Assembly: GCF_010731115.1 (NCBI RefSeq)
Contig: NZ_AP022616.1
Location: forward strand, 5,022,001 to 5,086,000
Direction: 5' to 3'
DNA length: 64,000 nt
Origin: Mycolicibacterium phocaicum
GTDB taxonomy: Bacteria; Actinomycetota; Actinomycetes; Mycobacteriales; Mycobacteriaceae
This document shows positions 46,114 to 54,678 of this stretch, in pieces. Position 1 is the first letter of the stretch. The number at the start of each line of letters is the position of its first letter. Below the pieces are notes generated by a model. The model did not search any database and was not told where the DNA came from. It saw only the letters and a program-made list of their open reading frames with translations. The position numbers and the translations under genes were made by a program.

Positions 46114-48438
46114 TCAGCGCCGTAGCGGGTTCCGCGATTCGATCAGGGGCCGCAGCGATTCGGCGAACATCGGTCTGGCGAAGTAGTAGCCCTGGCCGAT
46201 GTCGCAGCCATATGCCGAGAGTTGCTCGGCGGTCGCGGCGTCTTCGACGCCTTCGGCCACACTCGTGATGTTCAGGGCGTGGGTCAGGTTGATCACCGAT
46301 CGCACGATGGCGGCGGCGCGGGGATTGTGCGTCATCGGCAGCACGAATTCGCGGTCCAGTTTGAGCTCATCGACCGGCAGGTCCCGCAGGTAACTCATGG
46401 TCGAGTAGCCGGATCCGAAGTCGTCGATCGACACCCGCAGGCCCGACCTTCGCAGCCGGTCGATCACCACCTCCGTCCGGCTCATGTTCGACAGCAGCAT
46501 CTGCTCGGTGATCTCCACCGTGAGCGCGCTGGCCGGCAGCGAGTGCTGGGCGAGGATGGCACCGATCCGATCGGCCAGGCCGACGTCGGTCAGAGACGGC
46601 GCGAAGAGGTTGATGGCGACCGGCACATTGCGATGGCCCGCCCCGAACCATGTCGAGGCGTCCAGGACCGCTTGCTTGAGCACCGTGTCGGTGACCGAGC
46701 CGATCAGCCCGTTGCGCCGGATCAACGGCAGAAACTCGGAGGGCGTGAGCAGGCCGAGCTCGGGATGAGGCCAGCGGAGCAACGCTTCCACGCCGACGAT
46801 CTCGCCTGTCGCCAGCAGCACTTTGGGCTGATACACCAGCTTCAGTTCGGAGTCGCCGATAGCACGGCGCAGTTGCCCGAGCAGCTGCACGCCGGCATGC
46901 GACGGCAGCCGTACCCGGCCACTGTCGCTCCATCGTTGCGGCTGGTCCAGCGGCGAAACCTCGCGCATGTCCGCGGAGAAGGTCTGGACGCCGCCGATTC
47001 CGGTTCGTTTGGCGGCGTACAGCGCAATATCGGCCTGCTGCATCAGGTCGTCAGCGCTGACGTCGGGCTCGTCGGCCGGGGCGATCGCCAACCCGACACT
47101 CGGGTGGATGAAGACCTTCTCGCTGTTGAGGGAGAACGGTGCGTCGAACGCCTCGATGATGCGCTCGGCGATGGCGGTGGCCGCCGTCGGTGCCGATCGG
47201 ATGAGCACGGCGAATTCGTCGCCGCCGAGCCGGGCGACGGTGTGCTCGGCAGGCACCGTGCTCTTGAGCCGACTCGCGACGTCGATCAACAGTTCGTCGC
47301 CGGCCGGGTGCCCGAGGTTGTCGTTGACCATCTTGAAGTCGTCCAGGTCGAGCGCAAGCACGGCGACGGGCAGCCGGTCGCCGGCACGGGACTGGATGGC
47401 CGCATCGAGGTGGTCGTTGAACATCAGCCGGTTGCCCAGGCCCGTCAACGGATCGCGCCTGGTCTGGTCGGCCAGGTCGAACAGCAGCCACCGGTTCTGG
47501 ATCAGCACGATCAGCTGCCGGATCAGCGCCGTCATCACGAGCACGGAGGCGGCGATCAGCACCGGTTTGTCGTTGGTCATCGGCCAGAGGTCGACGAGCC
47601 CGACGACCACGGCGGCCACCATCGGCGAATACGGCAGCCAGAGCAGCGGATCGGACAGGGGCTGCCGCTTCCGCGCGGTGGCCGATGGCGGTTGACGGGC
47701 ATCGATCAGGCCGCCGGCACTGAACAGCACCAAGCCGGCCGCCCAGCAGACGACAGCCACCGGACTGGTCGAATTCGATTGAGCCAGAACGTATATCCAG
47801 ATGCTGTCGGCCACTGCCACCACGATCAGCCCCGTGCAGACCAGGATGATGGCCTGGCGTTGGCCCGGCACGGTCGAACTCACGGTCAACACCGCCACGG
47901 TGATCATGACGACGTCCGAGATCGGGAACGCGACCGACACCGCGGTAGCCATCCAGCCGGCATGCGTGGATGCGAACAGGTCTTCCAGGATCAGCACCCA
48001 GCACACGAGGAACAGCGCCGAGGCGATGATGACGCCGTCCAGCACGGGGCGCAGTGCCGACATGCGGTCGGGCTGCACCTTGCCGACGGACGCGACGACC
48101 ACCGTGCAGGGCAGCAGCAGGAACGCGGCATCGGCGACCGACGGAAACGGCGGCGGTGCTCCGGGCACCGCGTGGTGATAGAGCAGGATCAGGTTGCCGA
48201 CGACCCAGCCCGCCATCCCGATCGCCAGGACCAGCCAGACGCGCTGCCGCCGGCCACGGTTGGCCCGGTAGGCCGCCACGGCAGCCAGGCAGGCAAGGCT
48301 GCTGAAGACCGTCAGTCCGATGTCATTGGTGAGGCGTGCCGCCGTCGTGCCAGGGTCACCCGAGATCACCAGATAGGCGAACACAGCGAAGGTGACCACA
48401 GCAGCGCCGATGATCGCCTTTGTGTTGCCTGTGCGCAC
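46114..48438 (-). CDS. Membrane GGDEF-EAL protein (cyclic-di-GMP synthesis/hydrolysis)
   Basis: 774 residues. About eight N-terminal helices over residues 1-290 form a membrane sensor. A diguanylate cyclase domain contains RRDPLTGLGNRLMFNDHL and an intact VARLGGDEFAVL. An EAL phosphodiesterase domain contains GVEALLRWPHPE and DDFGSGYSTMSYLRDLPVDE. Both active-site motifs look intact, so bifunctionality is possible. Start GTG at 48436-48438 with GGGGG upstream. Stop is 5 bp from the convergent MarR gene. Confidence 0.92.
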   Translation of the reverse strand: MRTGNTKAIIGAAVVTFAVFAYLVISGDPGTTAARLTNDIGLTVFSSLACLAAVAAYRANRGRRQRVWLVLAIGMAGWVVGNLILLYHHAVPGAPPPFPSVADAAFLLLPCTVVVASVGKVQPDRMSALRPVLDGVIIASALFLVCWVLILEDLFASTHAGWMATAVSVAFPISDVVMITVAVLTVSSTVPGQRQAIILVCTGLIVVAVADSIWIYVLAQSNSTSPVAVVCWAAGLVLFSAGGLIDARQPPSATARKRQPLSDPLLWLPYSPMVAAVVVGLVDLWPMTNDKPVLIAASVLVMTALIRQLIVLIQNRWLLFDLADQTRRDPLTGLGNRLMFNDHLDAAIQSRAGDRLPVAVLALDLDDFKMVNDNLGHPAGDELLIDVASRLKSTVPAEHTVARLGGDEFAVLIRSAPTAATAIAERIIEAFDAPFSLNSEKVFIHPSVGLAIAPADEPDVSADDLMQQADIALYAAKRTGIGGVQTFSADMREVSPLDQPQRWSDSGRVRLPSHAGVQLLGQLRRAIGDSELKLVYQPKVLLATGEIVGVEALLRWPHPELGLLTPSEFLPLIRRNGLIGSVTDTVLKQAVLDASTWFGAGHRNVPVAINLFAPSLTDVGLADRIGAILAQHSLPASALTVEITEQMLLSNMSRTEVVIDRLRRSGLRVSIDDFGSGYSTMSYLRDLPVDELKLDREFVLPMTHNPRAAAIVRSVINLTHALNITSVAEGVEDAATAEQLSAYGCDIGQGYYFARPMFAESLRPLIESRNPLRR

Positions 48439-48562
48439 CTGAACCCCCGTGTCAGCCTAGATGGTTCGGCATTCTTCGGGCATTGTCAAAATTTGCCCAG
48501 CTGACTACATGGCGCACGGTGATACAGATCTAGCAACCACAGGTGGTCGGCCGGCACCGTCG

Positions 48563-49759
48563 TCAGTTCGTCGAAGGCAGGGGGATTGTCGCGGTGACGA
48601 TGGTCCCCGAACCCGGCCGGGACCGGATGTTCAGCCGGCCGCCGACGATCTCGGCGCGCTCGGCCATCGACAGCAACCCGTAGCCGCCGGTCTCGTCGGC
48701 GCCGAGCGGCCGCTCGAAGGTGTCGAAACCGATCCCGTTGTCGATGATCTCGAGCCGGGCGTGCTCCTCGTCGGCCGCGAACTTCAGCAGCGCGTTGCTG
48801 GCGTGGGCATGCTTCACGACGTTCTGCAGGCACTCCTGCGCGATGCGGTACAACGCCAGCTCGATGTGGTCGGGCAGGCGCACGTCGGTCAGCTCCACAT
48901 CGACGTCGAGCTGGCCGATGGAGCGTGCGAGGCTGGCCAGCCCGCCGGCCAGCCCCAGGTCGTCGAGCACGGGCGGGCGCAGGTTCCCGATGGCGGCGCG
49001 GGCCTCGCCGAGGGTCAGGTCCACCAGTTCCCGGGCCAGCGTCAGCTGCTCGGCCGCGACGGCGGTGTCCGACCCCACCGCCCGGCTCGCCGCGTCGAGC
49101 CGGTACGACAGCGTCACCAACCGCTGCGAGATGCCGTCGTGGATATCGCCGGCCAGCCGGCGGCGTTCGATCTCCTGGGCCTCGATGACCTGCTCGACGA
49201 AGTTCTCGTGGGCACGTTCGCGGGCGACGAGCTGGCGGTGCAGCCGGGCCTGGTGCATGGCGCCGGCGATCAGCCGGCCGATGACCAGCAGCAGCTCGAC
49301 GTCGCGGGCGGTGAACTCCCGGCGCTCGACGGTGTGCACGTTGAGCACGCCGACCAGCCCGCCGGGATCGGTCTCCATCGGCACCGACACCATGGAGGCG
49401 AAGTCGCTGCCGCGCAGTGATTCGAACGGCCGGTACCGGGGGTCGGATTCCTTGTCGTGGCGGATCACCACGGGCTCGCGGTTGCTGGCCACCCAACCGG
49501 AGACACCCTCGCCCAGCGGAAGCCGGATCTTGCCCACCTCCTGGTCGAACGGTGGGGTGGCGCCCGCCAGCGTCAGCGATCGCTCGGTGTCGTCGAGAAC
49601 ATGGACGAAGCAGACGTCCGTACCGGTGGCCGCCGTGATCATCCGGGCGGCCGCCGCGGCCAGCGGCTCGACGCCCGGCCCACTCGAGGCGGCCTGGATC
49701 AGCTCGCGCAGCAGGGCCAGTTCGCGGTCGGCGGTCAGCACCTCATTGCGCGGTGTCAT
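48563..49759 (-). CDS. GAF-domain sensor histidine kinase (HisKA_3/NarX-like)
   Basis: 398 residues, soluble. GAF domain over about residues 30-170 (GEGVSGWVASNREPVVI). Dimerisation/phosphoacceptor region ERRRLAGDIHDGISQRLVTL with the His. C-terminal ATPase with QECLQNVVKHAHAS (N box) and DNGIGFD, GGYGLLSMAERAEIVGG. Its start overlaps the response-regulator stop by 4 nt, so the two form one operon. The ligand of the GAF domain is unknown. Confidence 0.9.
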   Translation of the reverse strand: MTPRNEVLTADRELALLRELIQAASSGPGVEPLAAAAARMITAATGTDVCFVHVLDDTERSLTLAGATPPFDQEVGKIRLPLGEGVSGWVASNREPVVIRHDKESDPRYRPFESLRGSDFASMVSVPMETDPGGLVGVLNVHTVERREFTARDVELLLVIGRLIAGAMHQARLHRQLVARERAHENFVEQVIEAQEIERRRLAGDIHDGISQRLVTLSYRLDAASRAVGSDTAVAAEQLTLARELVDLTLGEARAAIGNLRPPVLDDLGLAGGLASLARSIGQLDVDVELTDVRLPDHIELALYRIAQECLQNVVKHAHASNALLKFAADEEHARLEIIDNGIGFDTFERPLGADETGGYGLLSMAERAEIVGGRLNIRSRPGSGTIVTATIPLPSTN

Positions 49760-50436
49760 CGGTAGATGCCCTCCCGCAGCGCGGTGGCCACCGCGCCGGC
49801 ACGGTCGCTGACGTCGAGCTTGCGGTAGATCGACCGAAGGTGGCTCTTGACGGTCTCTTCACCGATGACCAGCCGGGTCGCGATGCCGCGGTTGGACAGG
49901 CCGTCGACCACGAACGACAGGATTTCGCTCTCGCGCTGAGTGAGGCCCTGCCGGGCGCCGGGCCAGAATTCGTCGCGCTGCATGCGGGCGGCGGTGTCGG
50001 CGGCCCGGGCGGCCATGCTCGGGTCGATCGCGGTGGCCCCGCCGTGCACCAGCTCGAGCTGACGGACCAGGTCGTCGCTGCTGATGCTCTTGAGCAGGTA
50101 GCCCGACGCCCCGACCCGCAGTGCCTGGTACAGGTACTGCTCGTCGTCGTACACCGACAGCATGACCACTTTGCGGCCCGGATCGCGTTCCCGCAGCTCG
50201 CGGCACAGGTCCAGGCCGCTGGCGCCCTGCATCCGGACGTCGCACAGGACGATGTCGGGCTGCAGCTCGTCGACGACGGCCGCGGCGCGTTCGGCGCCGA
50301 CGGCCTGGCCCACCACCCGCACCCGGTCGCTGAACGCGGCCAGCATGGCCTTGAGTCCCTCGATGACCATTTCGTGGTCATCGACCAGGATCAGCCGCAC
50401 CGGCGCAGCCGCGTCGGGCTGGGGCTCTGCGGTCAT
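49756..50436 (-). CDS. LuxR/NarL family response regulator
   Basis: 226 residues. Receiver domain LILVDDHEMVIEGLKAML with the phospho-Asp in PDIVLCDVRMQGASGLDL. C-terminal HTH LTQRESEILSFVVDGLSNRG and EETVKSHLRSIYRKLDVSDR. First gene of the two-component operon; the kinase follows with 4-nt overlap. Confidence 0.93.
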   Translation of the reverse strand: MTAEPQPDAAAPVRLILVDDHEMVIEGLKAMLAAFSDRVRVVGQAVGAERAAAVVDELQPDIVLCDVRMQGASGLDLCRELRERDPGRKVVMLSVYDDEQYLYQALRVGASGYLLKSISSDDLVRQLELVHGGATAIDPSMAARAADTAARMQRDEFWPGARQGLTQRESEILSFVVDGLSNRGIATRLVIGEETVKSHLRSIYRKLDVSDRAGAVATALREGIYR

Positions 50437-50611
50437 GCGCGATCCGCCTCTGGCTTCTCGCTGGTGCGCATGGCATCACCTTAGAGCCGCGGTTCCGCGC
50501 TGGTCGGGAGGACCGGCTGTGGACCACCGGAGAAATTCCGCCGAATCTCGCCCGTCCAATCCCCCGTTGGGGGGAGGCCCCGGACATGTGACGTGGGACA
50601 CCCTTGTACCC

Positions 50612-51382
50612 ATGTCGGTGAGTTGTATGGAGCGCACGTTCTGGTGGGATGTGGCGCGCCCGGCCCATGCCGTGATCGACCCGCTGCGCGCGGTGATCTT
50701 CGACCTGGACGGTGCGCTGGCCGATGTCGAGCGCGACGCACACCGCGTGGCGTTCAATGCCGCCTTCGCCGAGCACGGGCTGGATATCTCCTGGTCGGTG
50801 GCCGAATATGGCCGGCTGGTCCGCATCGCCGACGAGCAGCGCCGCGTCGCCTCGGCACTGCGCCGGCGCGGGTACGGACGGGTCAGTAACGAGATCGCCG
50901 CCCACGTGTACCGCACCAAGACCGACCTGTTCGAGACGTCGGTCCTCGACGGTGACGTCAGCCCGCGCGACGGCCTCGCCGACCTGGCGGCCGGCTTGTT
51001 CGGGGCCGGGGTGGCGGTGGCTGTCGTCAGCACCGGTAGCCGGTCCTGGGTGGAGCCGCTGGTCCGTCAGCTGCTGGGCGACGGCATCGCCGAGACCATC
51101 GTGACGCCCGATGATCTGCCGCGTCCGACCCGGGAACCGGATCTGCACGGCCACGCCCTGTGGGAGTTGGGGCTGGGACCGGAGAGCGCGCTGGCGGTGG
51201 CGGGCGGTGCCCGCGGTTTCCGCGCGGCACGGGCCGCCAAGCTGGCGACGCTGGTGGTCACCACCGGCTACTCGGCCGGCCACGAGTTCCCCGGGGCGGT
51301 CCAGGTGCGCGCAGAGTACGACGGCCTGCTGGCCGCCGGCTGCGAGCGCCTACACAAGAACTGGTGGTCAGCCCAGGGCTGA
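50612..51382 (+). CDS. HAD-superfamily hydrolase
   Basis: 256 residues from ATG 50612 (ATG 50627 also possible; no clear Shine-Dalgarno). Motif I is VIFDLDGALAD, with Ala where Thr is usual after DxDG. Motif II is AVVSTGSRS. ALWELGLGPESALAVAGGAR replaces the usual GDS..D motif IV. The aspartate pair is kept, so phosphatase activity is possible but the changes leave doubt. The last codons form one arm of a terminator-like stem. Confidence 0.75.
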   Translation: MSVSCMERTFWWDVARPAHAVIDPLRAVIFDLDGALADVERDAHRVAFNAAFAEHGLDISWSVAEYGRLVRIADEQRRVASALRRRGYGRVSNEIAAHVYRTKTDLFETSVLDGDVSPRDGLADLAAGLFGAGVAVAVVSTGSRSWVEPLVRQLLGDGIAETIVTPDDLPRPTREPDLHGHALWELGLGPESALAVAGGARGFRAARAAKLATLVVTTGYSAGHEFPGAVQVRAEYDGLLAAGCERLHKNWWSAQG

Positions 51383-51394
51383 CCACCAGTTCTT
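51356..51394. terminator. 18-bp perfect stem overlapping the HAD stop codon
   Basis: AAGAACTGGTGGTCAGCC (51356-51373) and its exact complement (51377-51394) surround a 3-nt loop. The left arm is coding sequence for the last residues of the HAD protein, and the TGA lies in the right arm. It separates convergent genes and could terminate both directions. It has no long T-run. Confidence 0.6.
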
Positions 51395-51447
51395 CGCATC
51401 TGTTGCGCCGTCGACTCGGGGCTGACGGCCTCGCGTCGGTTGACCGG

Positions 51448-52443
51448 TCAGAAACCGATCTTGGGCAGACCGATCTGGGGCATGCCGATGGACGGCAGTC
51501 CGATCGATGGCAGTCCGATCGATGGCAAACCGATCGATGGCAAACCGATCGGTGGAGGCGGAGGCAGCTGCGGCATACCGATCTGCGGTGACGGCAACTT
51601 GGTGAGATCCGGCATCTGCGGAGCCGGCAGCTTGGTGAAGTCCGGCAGCTGCGGCATGCCGATCGGCGGCAGCTGCGGCATGCCGATACCGGGCGGCAAC
51701 TGCGGCATGCCGATCGGCGGCAGCTGCGGCGCGGCGAGCGCTGTCAGCGAGCCGAGTGCCGGGATTCCGACGGCGGGCAGCGTCGGCGCACCCAGGGCGG
51801 GCAGTCCGCCCAGGGTCGGAGCCGCGACAGCCGGAGCCGCGACAGCCGGAGCCGCGACGGCCGGAGCCGCGACAGCCATAGACGAGACCTTCGCGATGTC
51901 GCCGAGGGCGCCGAAGGCGGCGGCGGTGGTGACCGGAGCCACAGCGGCAGTGGCGCTGGGCAGCGCGGCCGCGGGGACTGCAGCGTTGACGAGGAGACCG
52001 GCGAGTCCGGTGACCAGACCACCGAGGCCAGCATCGAGAACCAGGCTGGGCAGGCTCAGACCGGGCAGGCCCAGCGACAGCGGAATCGCGACGGTGGCCT
52101 CCGGCGGCTGCAGGCTGGACAGGTTGATGGGCGGGAAGCCGCCCAGGCTCCAGTCGTCGCCCCATTCCAGGCCGTTGTCGTTGTTACGCGCGGTCTTGCC
52201 GGTCTTGCCTGAACTCGAGGTCGAGTTCGAGACGGTCTTGCTGCTGGCCGTGCCGAGGTCACCCGAGTTGGTGTTGGCGGACTCGTTGTTCTTGCTGGCC
52301 GACTCGTTCTGCGACGTGTTGTCGCCTGAGTTGTCGGGGTAGACCGGATCAGGCGATGCGAAGGCGACACCGGCTCCGAAGAACGCCACAGCAATCGCGG
52401 TAACCGAGGCGGATGCCCCCTTGGCGGAAAGTTTGAAAGTCAT
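51448..52443 (-). CDS. Secreted repetitive Gly/Pro/Leu-rich protein
   Basis: 330 residues from the ATG after GGGAGG; an upstream in-frame ATG is less likely. Signal peptide TAIAVAFFGAGVAFA, then an Asn/Ser-rich segment (NNESANTNSGDLGTASSK) and a hydrophobic middle. AVAAP repeats follow. The C-terminus is built of IGMPQLPP and IGLPS repeats (four IGLPS in a row). The style recalls mycobacterial exported repetitive proteins such as Erp, but the repeat unit differs. Surface role inferred. Confidence 0.75.
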   Translation of the reverse strand: MTFKLSAKGASASVTAIAVAFFGAGVAFASPDPVYPDNSGDNTSQNESASKNNESANTNSGDLGTASSKTVSNSTSSSGKTGKTARNNDNGLEWGDDWSLGGFPPINLSSLQPPEATVAIPLSLGLPGLSLPSLVLDAGLGGLVTGLAGLLVNAAVPAAALPSATAAVAPVTTAAAFGALGDIAKVSSMAVAAPAVAAPAVAAPAVAAPTLGGLPALGAPTLPAVGIPALGSLTALAAPQLPPIGMPQLPPGIGMPQLPPIGMPQLPDFTKLPAPQMPDLTKLPSPQIGMPQLPPPPPIGLPSIGLPSIGLPSIGLPSIGMPQIGLPKIGF

Positions 52444-52551
52444 GTGGCGCGAATCCTCCCTGTGCGACCCACGCATCCTATGCCCTAATGCGCGCGATGT
52501 CACAGTTAACTAACGAATACCACTGTGACATGCGGTGATGATGAGGCGACA

Positions 52552-53424
52552 TCACTGACGCAGCAGGTTGATCACCGCGCTGAAGTCAAGATCGGCATGC
52601 TCGGCGGCAAACTTCGCGTAGATGTCGGCGGCATGGCTGCCGAGTGGTGCGGACGACCCCGTCGAGCGCACTGCAGCCATCGCCAGGCCCAGGTCCTTGT
52701 TCATCAGGGCCGTGGCGAAACCAGGCTGGAAATCGTTGTTCGCCGGTGACGTGGGCACCGGCCCGGGCACCGGGCAGTTCACCTGTACGGCCCAGCAGTT
52801 GCCGGTCGCCCCGGTGATCACGTCGAATAATGACTGCTTGTCCAGGCCGAGGTGCTCGGCGAGGACGAATGCCTCACCGATCGCGATCTGCTGGACGGCG
52901 AGCACCATGTTGTTGCACACCTTGGCGGCCTGGCCCGCCCCCGAGTCGCCGCAGTGGATGATCTTGCCGGCCATCGGCTCGAGCACCGTGCGGCCGCGTT
53001 CGAAGGCCTCGGCCTCGCCGCCGACCATGAACGCCAGCGTGCCGGCCGTCGCCCCTTTCACGCCGCCCGACACCGGCGCGTCCAGTTGGGCGAAGCCGTG
53101 CTCGCCGGCCAGACGGTGCACCTCGCGGGCGTCGTCGACCGAGATGGTGGACGAATCGATGAACAGCGTGCCGGGTGCCGCGGCCGGCAGGACGTCGGCG
53201 TAGCAGCGCTTCACCAGATCGCCGTTGGGCAGCATGGTGATGACGACGTCGGCGCCGGCCACCGCCTCGGGGCCGCTGTCGAAGGTCGTCGCGCCGTGCT
53301 CTCGTGCGGCCTGCGCGGCGGCCGGGACCGGGTCGAAGCCGTGCACGGTGTGCCCGGCCGCGATGAGGTTGGCCGCCATCGGGCCACCCATGTGGCCCAG
53401 CCCGAGGAATGCGATCGTCGCCAT
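52552..53424 (-). CDS. mmsB: 3-hydroxyisobutyrate dehydrogenase
   Basis: 290 residues. NAD loop IAFLGLGHMGGPMAANLIAAGH; substrate-binding DAPVSGGVKGATAGTLAFMV; catalytic lysine in GAGQAAKVCNNMVLA. Oxidises 3-hydroxyisobutyrate to methylmalonate semialdehyde in valine breakdown. Downstream of fadE9 and mmsA on the same strand, separated from fadE9 by a palindrome-bearing gap. Confidence 0.95.
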   Translation of the reverse strand: MATIAFLGLGHMGGPMAANLIAAGHTVHGFDPVPAAAQAAREHGATTFDSGPEAVAGADVVITMLPNGDLVKRCYADVLPAAAPGTLFIDSSTISVDDAREVHRLAGEHGFAQLDAPVSGGVKGATAGTLAFMVGGEAEAFERGRTVLEPMAGKIIHCGDSGAGQAAKVCNNMVLAVQQIAIGEAFVLAEHLGLDKQSLFDVITGATGNCWAVQVNCPVPGPVPTSPANNDFQPGFATALMNKDLGLAMAAVRSTGSSAPLGSHAADIYAKFAAEHADLDFSAVINLLRQ

Positions 53425-53449
53425 CAGTGTGTCCTCCCTAGAGTTCTCG

Positions 53450-53502
53450 GCGATTTGTGCACGATTTCCCGCGCTCGCCGCGGATTTTCGTGCACAAATC
53501 GC
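53450..53502. repeat. Intergenic palindrome between fadE9 and mmsB
   Basis: GCGATTTGTGCACGA (53450-53464) and TCGTGCACAAATCGC (53488-53502) are perfect 15-bp arms around a 23-nt loop. It ends exactly at the fadE9 stop codon. It lacks a T-run and resembles the elements at 29833-29897 and 31157-31214 in build. Confidence 0.7.
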
Positions 53503-54669
53503 TCAGTTGCGTGCGGCGGTCGAGGCCGCCCGACCGATGACCACGCGCATGATCTCGTTCGTCCCCTCCAGGATGCGGTGCACCCGGAGATCGCGGACGA
53601 ATTTTTCCAGCCCGTACTCGCGCAGGTAGCCATAGCCGCCGTGCAGCTGCAATGCCTGGTCGGCCACCGTGTAGCAGGCCTCGGTCACGTGGAGCTTGGC
53701 CATGGCGCACAGTTCGACCTTGCGCGGATTGTTGGTGTCGAGTGCGGTTGCCGCCCGCCACAACATGTTTCGCGAGGTCTCCAAGGCGGTCGCCATGTCC
53801 GCGAGGGCGAACCGGATGGTCGGCTCGTCGATCAGGGCCCCGCCGAAGGCCTCACGCGACGCCAGATAGCCGAGCGCCTTGTCGTAGGCGGCCTGCGCGC
53901 CGCCCAGGGAGCAGGCGGCGATGTTGATGCGGCCCCCGTTGAGGCCGTTCATCGCGATGGAGAAGCCGGTGCCCTCGCCGTCCGAGCCGCCGAGCATGGC
54001 TTCGGCGGGCACCCGCACACCTTCCAGGATCACCTGGGCGGTGGGCTGGGCGTGCCAGCCCATCTTCTCCTCGTTGGCGCCGAAACTCAGTCCCGGCGTG
54101 TCCTTTTCGACGATGAAGGCCGAGATGCCACGCGGTCCGTCGGCCCCGGTGCGGGCCATCACGACGTAGACGTCCGAGACGCCCGCGCCCGAGATGAACT
54201 GCTTGACCCCGTCGAGCACGTAGTGGTCACCGTCACGAACGGCCTTGGTGCGCAAGGCCGCCGCGTCGCTGCCGGCGCCCGGTTCGGTGAGGCAGTAGCT
54301 GGCGATGGCCTCCATCGAGGCCAGCTTGGGCAGCCACGTCTTGCGTTGCTCCGGGGTGCCGAAGCTGTCCACCATCCACGCGCACATGTTGTGGATCGAC
54401 AGGAACGCCGCGATGGTCGGATCGGCGGTGGCGAGCTGCTCGAAGATGCGCACACCGTCCAGCCGGCGCAGCCCGCTGCCGCCGACGTCGTCGTTGCAGT
54501 AGATGGCCGCCATGCCCAGTTCGGCGGCTTCCCGCAGGACGTCGGTGGGGAAGTGCTCGTCGGCATCCCACGCCAAAGCGTTTGGCGCCAGCCGCTTTTC
54601 GGCGAACGCGGCCGCTGTTTCGGCGATCACGCGTTCGTCGTCGTCGAGTCCGAAGAGGTCGATGCTCAA
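53503..54669 (-). CDS. fadE9: Acyl-CoA dehydrogenase FadE9 (isobutyryl-CoA type)
   Basis: 388 residues. ASYCLTEPGAGSDAAALRTK and the C-terminal QLHGGYGYLREYGLEKFVRD with ILEGTNEIMR are acyl-CoA dehydrogenase signatures. The E in ILEGTNEIMR lies where the catalytic base is found in this family. Position between mmsA and mmsB supports isobutyryl-CoA as substrate. 9 bp after mmsA. Confidence 0.92.
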   Translation of the reverse strand: MSIDLFGLDDDERVIAETAAAFAEKRLAPNALAWDADEHFPTDVLREAAELGMAAIYCNDDVGGSGLRRLDGVRIFEQLATADPTIAAFLSIHNMCAWMVDSFGTPEQRKTWLPKLASMEAIASYCLTEPGAGSDAAALRTKAVRDGDHYVLDGVKQFISGAGVSDVYVVMARTGADGPRGISAFIVEKDTPGLSFGANEEKMGWHAQPTAQVILEGVRVPAEAMLGGSDGEGTGFSIAMNGLNGGRINIAACSLGGAQAAYDKALGYLASREAFGGALIDEPTIRFALADMATALETSRNMLWRAATALDTNNPRKVELCAMAKLHVTEACYTVADQALQLHGGYGYLREYGLEKFVRDLRVHRILEGTNEIMRVVIGRAASTAARN

Positions 54670-54678
54670 CGCAGGCCC

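Noticed and set aside
46222..48504. A 760-codon plus-strand frame opposite the GGDEF-EAL gene
   Set aside because: Composition is Arg/Gln/His-rich shadow coding; the GGDEF and EAL motifs are on the minus strand.
51448..52443. PE_PGRS or PPE family protein
   Set aside because: There is no PE or PPE N-terminal domain and no GGAGG repeats; it has an ordinary signal peptide and IGLPS/IGMPQ units.
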